This document shows positions 1 to 6,786 of a stretch of DNA of 14,972 nt, in pieces. Numbering within the stretch: the stretch's first letter is position 1; each line of letters starts with the position of its first letter. Source of the stretch: an uncultured Bacilli bacterium. Its GTDB lineage: Bacteria > Bacillota_I > Bacilli_A > ML615J-28 > CAG-698. A program made the position numbers and the translations under genes. Location of the stretch: positions 1 through 14,972 of the forward strand of contig CANQVW010000025.1 in assembly GCA_947627395.1 (NCBI GenBank), read 5' to 3'. The notes under the pieces were generated by a model. That model was not told where the DNA came from. It was given only the letters and a program-made list of their open reading frames with translations, and made no database searches.

Positions 1-1
1 A

Positions 2-343
2 TTTGTTCTTGCTGCTGGATTAGCATGGCAAGAGGCATGTAAAGTTGTTCGACCAACAATACTTGAACCAATCATGGAAGTTGAAGTAACCATCAAAAAC
101 GAATATGTGGGTGCTGTCATGGGAGATATTAGTAAAAGAAGAGGTAGAATCTTAGGTCAAAAAGATATTGAAGGTGGAAAGTCAGTTATCACTGTTGAAG
201 TACCTGAAAGTGAAATTGTAAAATATAACACAGAACTAAAAGCCATGACACAAGCTAGTGGTCGTTTTACACGTAAGTTTGTTCGCTATGAAATCGCTCC
301 AGAAGAAAAAATTAAGAGAATTATTGAAGAATATAAAAAATAA
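2..343 (+). CDS. Elongation factor G-type GTPase, C-terminal fragment (5' end outside window)
   Basis: This is the last 113 codons of an EF-G family translational GTPase, in frame from base 2 and ending at TAA 341-343. It covers the end of domain IV (the AAGLAWQEA helix and the LEPIMEVEV strand that links IV to V) and all of domain V. Domain V is recognisable by the RRGRILG motif and the segment KAMTQASGRFTRKF. EF-G drives tRNA-mRNA translocation and, with RRF, ribosome recycling. The last part differs from the usual housekeeping form, which reads MTQGRG followed by a DHYEEVP-like tail; here it reads MTQASGRF and FVRYEIAPEE. No tuf gene follows, so this may be a second EF-G paralogue outside the str operon. 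Family membership is secure; paralogue status is inference, and the GTPase domain is not visible. The ATG at base 74 is an internal Met, not the start. Confidence 0.92.
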   Translation, partial: FVLAAGLAWQEACKVVRPTILEPIMEVEVTIKNEYVGAVMGDISKRRGRILGQKDIEGGKSVITVEVPESEIVKYNTELKAMTQASGRFTRKFVRYEIAPEEKIKRIIEEYKK

Positions 344-349
344 TAAACA

Positions 350-388
350 AAGTTTAATGATAGATAGGATAAAATATCTATAAAACTT
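350..388. other. AT-rich inverted repeat just after the EF-G gene
   Basis: A hairpin can form from AAGTTT (350-355) pairing with AAACTT (383-388), enclosing a perfect 7-bp stem of ATAGATA (360-366) and TATCTAT (375-381) around an 8-base loop. On the + strand no U-run follows, so it is not a classic intrinsic terminator in that direction. Read on the - strand it is followed by a T-rich stretch. It may act as an mRNA 3' end structure for the EF-G transcript. The role is inferred; only the symmetry is seen. Confidence 0.4.
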
Positions 389-531
389 AAGAAAAAAGAA
401 ATTGTTAAAAAAATAAAAGGATATACTATTGTAGTAAAGATTTATTTTTCATATATTCTTTATTACTTAGTATATTCTTTTTTAAGAATGATAAAGATAT
501 AAATAAATTAACTTTAGGATTATAAATATCA

Positions 532-939
532 ATGGAAAAACAAATTGTAATAAAACATTCATATAGTGACATAGCTTTTAAAATAAAAAATATTGTTAGC
601 TATTTAAAGCTGTTTATTGATTCAAACAATGATAAATTCATTTTTAATTTTTCAATAAAGAAAAATCAATCTAAAATTGTTGATGAATTAAAGAATTTGA
701 ATCAATTGAATAGTATTTATATTCTCAATGAAAAAACAAGTAAAAATCTTTATAATATTGATATTGCTTGTGATTTAGATGATGTTATAAGTATTCTTGA
801 TATTATAGAAAAGTATCAACTATGTGTTATGATTTCCTGTAATGATATTAAAATGAATGTTAACGATAATGATGGTGATTTTATCATAATGAATACAAAA
901 CATAAAAAATATCAAACTATTAAAAAACAATCAAAATGA
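532..939 (+). CDS. Hypothetical protein, 135 aa
   Basis: I do not recognise this protein. It is soluble, lysine-, asparagine- and isoleucine-rich, with no signal peptide or membrane segment. It reads as alternating predicted strands and helices: an N-terminal strand, a helix around residues 12-30, strands near 37-44 and 58-64, an acidic segment DLDDVISIL near 80-90, and a basic lysine-rich tail from about 122. The start ATG has only a weak upstream AGGA (516-519) at about 12 bases, so expression may be low. It ends with TGA and is followed 14 bases later by a strong ribosome binding site for the next gene, so the two may be co-transcribed. Base composition is more AT-rich than the thr operon. 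The open frame over 135 codons with plausible secondary structure supports a real gene, but function is unknown. Confidence 0.55.
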   Translation: MEKQIVIKHSYSDIAFKIKNIVSYLKLFIDSNNDKFIFNFSIKKNQSKIVDELKNLNQLNSIYILNEKTSKNLYNIDIACDLDDVISILDIIEKYQLCVMISCNDIKMNVNDNDGDFIIMNTKHKKYQTIKKQSK

Positions 940-953
940 TAAATGCAAATACT

Positions 954-993
954 AGAGGAAAGCATGAAGCGTTTGTTTAAATGGCTTTTTTAA
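954..993 (+). other. Strong RBS with a 9-codon ORF overlapping the next gene; possible frameshifted true start
   Basis: AGAGGAA at 954-960 is the best ribosome binding site in this part of the window and sits 3 bases before ATG 964. That ATG opens MKRLFKWLF and stops at TAA 991-993. The frame of the downstream membrane protein begins only at ATG 981, directly after an in-frame TAA (978-980) and without a well-placed binding site of its own. The two frames overlap at a run of six T (986-991). One extra T, or a -1 slip on that run, would join MKRLFKWLF to LTKSESKKY and give a normal N-terminus for a membrane protein. It could be a sequence error, a disabled gene, a phase-variable tract, programmed slippage or translational coupling. 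The sequence alone does not choose among these. Confidence 0.5.
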
Positions 994-1550
994 CAAAATC
1001 AGAAAGCAAAAAATATAGATATGAAATCATATTGATTTGTTATTTAATATTAATAACTGCTATAGTATCTATTATTTCATCTTTTTTGAATATAAATGAT
1101 ATAGTTGAAACTATTTTAATATATTTTATTTTAATACAATGGTTTCTGTTTATAATTCCTATGATTATGAGATTAATTGATATATCTGATTATAATGAAA
1201 AAAACAAAATTATGAATGGAAAAATGAAGTTTAACCATGATCCCATATGGTATAAAGTTTCGAAAATTGAAAATTGGATCATGAATGCCACGAAGCCAGA
1301 TACACTTTATGTAAAAGGAATTCGCGGAGAAAATATTACAATTATTGAAGTTTCTTTTGAAACCAAAGGAAGAAACAAACCATGGTATAACAAACAAATA
1401 TGGATTAATGATAAAGAAATAAAAAACATAGATAATATCAAAGAAGAACTTTACCATACATGTCTCATAGAAGATGATCGTATATGTTTAATGGCAATGA
1501 CATTGTATTCTGATCCTAGAAACTTCTATAGAAAACAAAACAACTTATAG
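981..1550 (+). CDS. Hypothetical membrane protein, 189 aa, two N-terminal helices
   Basis: I do not recognise the family. Two hydrophobic segments, roughly residues 15-38 and 43-64, form a hairpin with a short outside loop. They are followed by a soluble region of about 120 residues with several Trp and Tyr, including the segments NHDPIWYKV, YVKGIRGENI and GRNKPWYNKQIWIND. By the positive-inside rule the long C-terminal part is probably cytoplasmic, though this is inference. The listed ATG lacks a good ribosome binding site; a strong one precedes ATG 964 in another frame, so the native N-terminus may be MKRLFKWLF joined to LTKSES by a one-base frame change at the T-run 986-991. It probably shares a transcript with the preceding 135-aa gene. 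It ends at TAG 1548-1550. The two-gene unit could be an accessory module, but nothing visible assigns a role. Confidence 0.6.
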   Translation: MAFLTKSESKKYRYEIILICYLILITAIVSIISSFLNINDIVETILIYFILIQWFLFIIPMIMRLIDISDYNEKNKIMNGKMKFNHDPIWYKVSKIENWIMNATKPDTLYVKGIRGENITIIEVSFETKGRNKPWYNKQIWINDKEIKNIDNIKEELYHTCLIEDDRICLMAMTLYSDPRNFYRKQNNL

Positions 1551-1950
1551 AAGTGTAGTTACCTATATAAATGATTTTACTTTTTAATATATAATTTCTT
1601 TCTATTAGAATTCATATCATTTGAAAACATTTTCATATAAATAATGGAATGAAAAGTGATAAAATTTAAACTAAAGAAAAAGAGAAGTTATACAAAAAAA
1701 TTGATGATTTTTATAACGATTAATGATAAAAAGTATTGATTAAAAACTTATTATTGTAAAAAATGAAGGAGTGGTGCTTTCTAGAAATGAATTTATATTG
1801 AATGATTTAATGTTTTCAAAAGAAGTAAAAAGTCATAACAAGATGATTTACTTTTAAGAACTATTTTTATTTAACTAGAATGATTTACTTTCAAACAAAT
1901 GCTTTTAAGAAAATATAGCAAATAAAAATTAAAAAATCGAGGAAATAAAA
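1551..1950. other. 400-base AT-rich gap with short repeats and possible gene remnant
   Basis: No convincing gene is present. The 12-mer ATGATTTACTTT occurs at 1843-1854 and 1880-1891, and a near-copy with one extra T starts at 1571. CTTTTAAGAA occurs at 1851-1860 and 1902-1911, so the block 1843-1860 appears again in split form at 1880-1911. A 37-codon open stretch without an ATG at its head runs 1744-1857, preceded by stop TAA 1741-1743, and includes a GTG pair next to AAGGAG (1766-1771); it may be a decayed gene end. A possible extended -10, TGATAAAAT at 1657-1665, has no matching -35. I see no clear terminator for the gene before or promoter for the gene after. Confidence 0.4.
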
Positions 1951-3876
1951 ATGAAAAGAAAAATAATTCAAAAAATCATGATTTGTTTTATTATCATGAT
2001 GTTCCCTTTTTCTGTTTTTGTTCAAGCTGTTGATACAACTACAAGTGTTGTAGATGGAGCTGAATATACTGTTACAGAAACCATAGAAACAAACGATTTA
2101 CCTTTTGACATTAAACATCAAAAAGATAGTTCGATCTCAAAAGTAACTAATGATAAATATATTCGTGCTGATACCAATGCTGCTGGTCTAGGTGGTGGAG
2201 GAAAATTAGAAATTGGTAAAGAATATACACAACAAGTCAATTTCTTAGAAATTCCTTCTAATGAAAATGTGAAAATCGTACCATGGGCAAATATAAAAGG
2301 TGGAAATTGGTCTTTATGTTCTGTTCGTAATATGGCACATGATTATGAAGATGAACATCCAGGATGGAAAGTTATTGCTGCCATTAATGCAGATTTCTTT
2401 GACATCAATGGAAATAATCCAATGCCTTATACAACTTCTGGTGGATTGGTAATTGATAAGGATACATATAAAGTATCCACAGGTTGGGGTGCTTTAGGAA
2501 TTGATAATAGTCATGCGGAAAAGCAATTGATTGGAGAACTTTCTCCAACAGTTACTGCTATGCCAACATTAGCTATTTATAATGAACAAAAAGAAATTAT
2601 CAAAGAAATTTCTGTTGATAAAGTCAATCAAGATCCTAATGAAAATGAAGTTGCTGTTTACTTTCCTCAATGGAAAAATCACAATGTTCAACCTTTAGAT
2701 GTTCAAGATGCTTGGATTGTTGAAAAGGCTGATGATACAGTTTCTTTTTCATTAAATAGTTTATTTGGAAAAGGATCTATTAGTAAAAAAGGAAGTCAAA
2801 CATTAACGAATAATCAATTTGCTGTTCGTACAACCAATCCTGAAATAGAGAATATGTTACATGAAGGAACTTACATTCGAGTTCAACATTCTTATACAGG
2901 AACCTTAGAACAAGCAACAGATTTAGTTGGATTTCATAGTTTTGTCATGAAAGATGGTTTACCTGTTTTAAGTGAAGCAAATGATTATGGATTAGATCGT
3001 CTTCCTAGAACAATTATCGGAAAGAAAGAAAATGGAAATATTGGAATGGTTGTTGTAGATGGACGTCAACCATATGATGGCTTTTTTGGTGCAAATCAAG
3101 GAGAATTATCTGCCATTGCTCAATATTATGGATTAGTAGATGCTTATCAATTTGATGGTGGTGGTTCATCCACAATGGTTATATTAAAAGATGGAGAGTT
3201 AACTGTTATGAATTCTCCAAGTGATGGTTCAGAAAGAAATGATAGTGATTGTCTATTAGTTGTTGCTCATGTTCCGACTTTAGAATATGAAATTGAACAA
3301 AATGAAACTTCATTAGAATTTAATGTACAAGTGATTGAAGAAATGAGCATATATCAAGATTTATATGTTGAAGTGGGAAATGAAAGAAAGAAAATTGAAA
3401 ATGGAAAAGTTGTTTTTGATCACTTAGATGTATATCAAGAATATTCATATACTTTTTATGGTTTTGATGGATCTCGTTATGTCAACATCGTCTATGGTGG
3501 AAAAACGAACACTTGTAAAACCACTCCAACAATTGAAAAAGTGATTATTCGAGTTGTTGAAAACCAACAAAACGAAAAGAATTATGAAATTGAATGTATT
3601 CTTTCTGATCCACAAACTGCTTTAGTTTCGATGAGAATTGAAGTTGGAAGTAAAAGTTATCAAAAAAGAAACAATGTTTTTGTAGTTCCATTTACAGAAG
3701 TGAGTCCTGTTTTAGATCATTCACTGGTTGTTGTTTTATATTACAACATTGAAAAAGGACATGTTAGTCAAAGTCAACGTGTGGATACTTTTACAATAGA
3801 TATTCAGTCTTCATTTGTTTTATTTGAGGGAATGAAGCAAGAAGTCCATCAACAATTTTATCAATTATTATCTTAA
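1951..3876 (+). CDS. Secreted phosphodiester glycosidase (NAGPA domain) family protein, 641 aa
   Basis: The start ATG follows GAGGAA at 1938-1943. Residues 1-27 are a signal peptide: a basic KRK start, a hydrophobic core and a likely AQA-type cleavage near FVQA. The central part, roughly residues 95-440, matches the NAGPA/phosphodiester glycosidase fold. NADFFD at 146-151, the PRTIIG segment near 350 and FDGGGSSTM at 401-409 are its hallmark stretches. The family includes the mammalian enzyme that uncovers mannose-6-phosphate by removing GlcNAc, and many secreted bacterial proteins thought to act on cell-wall or exopolysaccharide phosphodiesters. From about 443 to the end are beta-rich segments that look like one or two immunoglobulin/Fn3-type modules. 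No LPXTG, lipobox or C-terminal helix is present, so the product is probably released or held non-covalently. Substrate is unknown. It is followed after 9 bases by a small membrane protein gene. Confidence 0.85.
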   Translation: MKRKIIQKIMICFIIMMFPFSVFVQAVDTTTSVVDGAEYTVTETIETNDLPFDIKHQKDSSISKVTNDKYIRADTNAAGLGGGGKLEIGKEYTQQVNFLEIPSNENVKIVPWANIKGGNWSLCSVRNMAHDYEDEHPGWKVIAAINADFFDINGNNPMPYTTSGGLVIDKDTYKVSTGWGALGIDNSHAEKQLIGELSPTVTAMPTLAIYNEQKEIIKEISVDKVNQDPNENEVAVYFPQWKNHNVQPLDVQDAWIVEKADDTVSFSLNSLFGKGSISKKGSQTLTNNQFAVRTTNPEIENMLHEGTYIRVQHSYTGTLEQATDLVGFHSFVMKDGLPVLSEANDYGLDRLPRTIIGKKENGNIGMVVVDGRQPYDGFFGANQGELSAIAQYYGLVDAYQFDGGGSSTMVILKDGELTVMNSPSDGSERNDSDCLLVVAHVPTLEYEIEQNETSLEFNVQVIEEMSIYQDLYVEVGNERKKIENGKVVFDHLDVYQEYSYTFYGFDGSRYVNIVYGGKTNTCKTTPTIEKVIIRVVENQQNEKNYEIECILSDPQTALVSMRIEVGSKSYQKRNNVFVVPFTEVSPVLDHSLVVVLYYNIEKGHVSQSQRVDTFTIDIQSSFVLFEGMKQEVHQQFYQLLS

Positions 3877-3885
3877 AAGAATAAA

Positions 3886-4347
3886 ATGATTAAAATTAAA
3901 CTGAATTTATTTGAATCTATTATTGGAGCAATCCTATTTCCAAATATTGGCTTTTTGTTAACAACAATAATTTTAATTATTTCTTTGTTTAAAAAACAAG
4001 AAGTTATTGTTTATAAAGGGATTCTAATTTCTTATGCCATTTGTTTATCTTTAATGATTTTTGCTTTGATGCTTTGTTTTATAATAAATCATAAAAGTAA
4101 AAAAGAGTTTATCTTAAATAATAATGAATTTGTATTTTTAAATCATAAGTATACAACCAATCAGATTAGGTATGCTGAATATTATGTGTGTAAATGGTAT
4201 ACATTACCCATAGTATTTATCTATAAACAACAAGTAGGTGGATTAATTACTTTCGAATTAGATTCAGGTGAAAAAATTAAATTTTATGTACTTTATAAAG
4301 ATTATTTAAAAATAAAAAATAGAATTCCAAATATTATTGAAAAATAA
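3886..4347 (+). CDS. Hypothetical membrane protein, 153 aa
   Basis: I do not recognise a named family. Two hydrophobic helices (about residues 9-34 and 43-66) are followed by a basic HKSKKE turn and a soluble C-terminal domain of about 80 residues. That domain is mostly predicted beta strands ending in a helix (VLYKDYLKIKNRI), reminiscent of bacterial PH-like domains on membrane hairpins; this likeness is inference only. It begins 9 bases after the secreted glycosidase gene, with only a weak A-rich ribosome binding region, which suggests co-transcription and perhaps translational coupling. A terminator lies 20 bases downstream. A supporting role in the envelope with the upstream secreted enzyme is possible but untested. 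Confidence 0.65.
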   Translation: MIKIKLNLFESIIGAILFPNIGFLLTTIILIISLFKKQEVIVYKGILISYAICLSLMIFALMLCFIINHKSKKEFILNNNEFVFLNHKYTTNQIRYAEYYVCKWYTLPIVFIYKQQVGGLITFELDSGEKIKFYVLYKDYLKIKNRIPNIIEK

Positions 4348-4366
4348 CAAATATTGTTACAAACAG

Positions 4367-4403
4367 AAGGGTGTTACATTCTATCATGAATCACCCTTTT
4401 TTT
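4367..4403 (+). terminator. Intrinsic terminator after the glycosidase/membrane protein pair
   Basis: AAGGGTG (4367-4373) pairs with CACCCTT (4392-4398). An inner ATTC/GAAT stem lies in the loop, and seven T follow the arm at 4397-4403. It ends the upstream unit and separates it from the thr operon. Confidence 0.85.
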
Positions 4404-4463
4404 GTTTTTACTGAATCGTTGATTTAATGATAACACTTTCTTGTCTATAAACACAAAAATGTT

Positions 4464-4492
4464 TTGAAAAATACAATAAAAAATAGTATAAT
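4464..4492 (+). promoter_or_regulatory. Sigma-A promoter of the thr operon
   Basis: The -35 TTGAAA (4464-4469) and a perfect -10 TATAAT (4487-4492) are separated by 17 bases. The expected start near 4499 leaves a leader of only about 15 bases, filled by the AAAGGAG ribosome binding site (4502-4508) before ATG 4515. There is no space for a T-box, leader peptide or riboswitch. An imperfect inverted repeat, TTGTCTATAAACACAA (4441-4456), lies just before the -35 and could bind a regulator; that part is weak. Confidence 0.85.
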
Positions 4493-4514
4493 GATATAAA
4501 TAAAGGAGTCAAAG

Positions 4515-5951
4515 ATGGTAAAAAGTACAAGAAGTTCAAAAAGAATAACGGAAAGTCTTGCAATTATAGAAGGATTATCAAGCGATGGTGGCTTGTATAT
4601 TTTTGAAAAATTTCCTACACTAAATCTTTCATCTTTGCTTCATCTTTCTTATCAAGAATTAAGTTCATATATTTTAAATCTATTATTAGAAGACTTTACA
4701 AAAGAAGAAATTGAAGAAGTTGTTCATCATGCTTATGATGAAAAATTTGATACTAAAAACATTGTTGCTTTTCATTCGTTAAAAGATGTTTTTGTTTTAG
4801 AATTATTTCATGGTCCTACTTTAGCATTCAAAGATATGGCATTAACCATTCTTCCTGAATTACTTAGAGTTGCTAAAAAGAAGAATCATATTCATCAAGA
4901 TACTCTCGTTTTAACAGCTACTTCAGGAGATACAGGGGGAGCTACTTTAAGTGGATTTAAAGATGTTGAAGGAATGAAGGTCATTGTCTTTTATCCAAAT
5001 GAAGGTGTAAGTTTAATCCAAGAAAGACAAATGTTGTCCTTTGCCTCTAAAGATGCCAAAGTAATTGCCATTGAAGGAAATTTTGACGATGCTCAACGTC
5101 TTGTAAAAGAAGAATTTCAAAAATATCCTAAGCTATCCTCCTCTAATTCTATTAATATTGGTCGATTAGCTCCACAAGTCATTTACTATGTTGACAGTTA
5201 TTTAGAAGCTGTTCGAACTAAAAAAATTCATATGGGAGAATATATAAATATCTGTGTTCCAACTGGAAATTTTGGAAATATATTAGCAGGATACATTGCT
5301 AAAAAAATGGGAGTACCCATTCATCGTTTTATTTGTGCTTCTAATCAAAATAAGGTGCTTACTGATTTCTTTTTAACGGGTGTCTATAATCGTAAAAGAG
5401 AATTTTATAAAACAAATTCGCCTTCCATGGATATTTTAATCTCTTCGAATTTAGAAAGATTGTTATATTTATTATTTGGAGAAAATAAAACAAAAGAATG
5501 GATGGAATCTTTGGTAAAAACAGGAGAATACCATTTAAATTCAAAAGAAAAAGAAGCATTACATTCTTTTTATGGAGGATTTGCAACCATAGAAGAAACA
5601 TTAGATTGTATGAAAAAAGTATATGATGAAGAACATTATCTTTTAGATCCTCATACAGCAGTTGCTTATCAAGTCTATCAAAACTATGTCAAAGAAACCA
5701 AAGATACAACTATGACTTTACTTGTCTCGACAGCTCATCCATTTAAATTCCCACAAGCTGTTTGTGAAGCTTTACAAATCGAAGAAGAAGATTCTTTTGA
5801 AGCCTTAAAAAAGATTCATCAAAAAACAAAAATCAATATTCCAACTGTTTTTTCTTCTTATACAAAATCTAAAAAAACAATTTGGAAAAAAGAAGAAACC
5901 AAAGATCAATTTGACCAATTGATGAAGGAGTTTGGCTATGATCAAAATTAA
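4515..5951 (+). CDS. thrC: Threonine synthase
   Basis: This PLP enzyme converts O-phosphohomoserine and water to threonine and phosphate, the last step of threonine synthesis. It has 478 residues, fitting the longer enterobacterial/clostridial type. Visible signatures are the N-terminal SSDGGLYI (22-29), the PLP-binding lysine K106 in the FKDMA motif, SGDTGGA (137-143), NSINIGRL (211-218) and the phosphate-binding loop GNFGN (251-255). It is first in the operon, with the AAAGGAG binding site 6 bases before its ATG, and its last 14 bases overlap thrB. No truncation or missing residue is seen. Confidence 0.96.
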   Translation: MVKSTRSSKRITESLAIIEGLSSDGGLYIFEKFPTLNLSSLLHLSYQELSSYILNLLLEDFTKEEIEEVVHHAYDEKFDTKNIVAFHSLKDVFVLELFHGPTLAFKDMALTILPELLRVAKKKNHIHQDTLVLTATSGDTGGATLSGFKDVEGMKVIVFYPNEGVSLIQERQMLSFASKDAKVIAIEGNFDDAQRLVKEEFQKYPKLSSSNSINIGRLAPQVIYYVDSYLEAVRTKKIHMGEYINICVPTGNFGNILAGYIAKKMGVPIHRFICASNQNKVLTDFFLTGVYNRKREFYKTNSPSMDILISSNLERLLYLLFGENKTKEWMESLVKTGEYHLNSKEKEALHSFYGGFATIEETLDCMKKVYDEEHYLLDPHTAVAYQVYQNYVKETKDTTMTLLVSTAHPFKFPQAVCEALQIEEEDSFEALKKIHQKTKINIPTVFSSYTKSKKTIWKKEETKDQFDQLMKEFGYDQN

Positions 5952-6786
5952 AGTTCCCGCTACAACAGCTAATTTAGGACCAGGATTTGATACATTAGGT
6001 CTTGCTCTTTCTTTATATAATTATTTTACTTTTGAAAAACAAGAACATTATGAATTAAATGGATTTCTATCTTGTTATGATGGAAAGGATAATTTAGTTT
6101 TAAAAGCTTATCAAAAAGTTTTTTCCTTTCTTCAAGTGGAAGAAATTCCTTGTAAAATATCCATTGAGCAACACATTCCATTATGTGGTGGACTTGGAAG
6201 TAGTGCTACTTGTATTGTGGGGGGAGTATTAGGAGCTCATGTTATGTCAAGCTTCAAATTAACCCAAGAACAAATCATTGAATTATGTGTTACATTAGAA
6301 GGTCATCCTGATAATGTTTTACCTTGTTTATTAGGAGGATTAGTTTCTTCTTTAAAAGAAAAGAAAAAAATATCTTATTTTACTTTTCCTGTTCATCCTA
6401 GTTTATGTTTTACGATTTTAGAACCACCTTTTTCTATAGAAACAAAAGAAGCAAGAAAAGTATTACCTAAAACATATACCTTAGAAGAAGTTATCTATAC
6501 TATTGAGCATCTTTTCCCTCTTTCTAAAGCTTTAGAAGAAGGAAATCTTGAAGTATTATCTACTTTAATGAAGGATGTACTTCATGAACCTTATCGCTTA
6601 CCTCTCATAAAACAAGGAAAAGAAATTCAAACATGGTGTAGAGAACATCATCTTCCATGTGTTATTTCGGGAAGTGGTGCTTCCATGCTTGTTCTTTCTA
6701 ATTCTTTCAATGAATTGAAAGAATTGCCCATTTCATGGAAAAAATACGAACTTACTATCGATCATCAGGGGGCAACCGTTTTATGA
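5938..6786 (+). CDS. thrB: Homoserine kinase
   Basis: This GHMP-family kinase phosphorylates homoserine with ATP to O-phosphohomoserine, the substrate of thrC. It has 282 residues. The three GHMP motifs are present: PATTANLGPGFDTLG near 7-21, the ATP-binding loop PLCGGLGSSAT (81-91) with EGHPDN at 121-126, and SGSGAS (244-249). ATG 5938 is preferred over an in-frame TTG at 5932, because AAGGAG (5925-5930) is 7 bases before the ATG but only one base before the TTG. The start overlaps the thrC end by 14 bases, and the stop overlaps the hom start as ATGA, so the three are probably translationally coupled. Confidence 0.95.
   Translation: MIKIKVPATTANLGPGFDTLGLALSLYNYFTFEKQEHYELNGFLSCYDGKDNLVLKAYQKVFSFLQVEEIPCKISIEQHIPLCGGLGSSATCIVGGVLGAHVMSSFKLTQEQIIELCVTLEGHPDNVLPCLLGGLVSSLKEKKKISYFTFPVHPSLCFTILEPPFSIETKEARKVLPKTYTLEEVIYTIEHLFPLSKALEEGNLEVLSTLMKDVLHEPYRLPLIKQGKEIQTWCREHHLPCVISGSGASMLVLSNSFNELKELPISWKKYELTIDHQGATVL

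Noticed and set aside
422..427. TATACT as a -10 for the 135-aa gene
   Set aside because: The only -35-like TTGTTA (402-407) gives a 14-base spacer, too short, and it lies about 100 bases from the gene.
1543..1585. Possible weak terminator hairpin (TTATAG with CTATATAA) after the 189-aa gene
   Set aside because: Stem is short and all A/T except one pair, with no uninterrupted T-run directly after it.
1670..1723. Short open stretch resembling coding sequence with many Lys and Glu
   Set aside because: Only 17 codons, bounded by stops and without a start codon; expected by chance in A-rich sequence.
1551..1950. Search for a tRNA, small RNA, CRISPR array or insertion sequence in the gap
   Set aside because: No cloverleaf, no regular repeat-spacer pattern, no transposase remnant or terminal inverted repeats could be seen.
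5359..5601. Antisense open frames within thrC, asd, lysC and other genes
   Set aside because: They lie fully inside well-supported genes on the other strand, lack binding sites and have low-complexity compositions typical of shadow frames.
5932..5937. TTG start two codons upstream for thrB
   Set aside because: AAGGAG ends at 5930, leaving one base to the TTG but 7 to ATG 5938, which also matches the usual ThrB N-terminus.
6735..6782. Upstream ATG extending hom by 16 residues
   Set aside because: The extension reads thrB codons in another frame, has no binding site and precedes the normal MKIAILGLG start.
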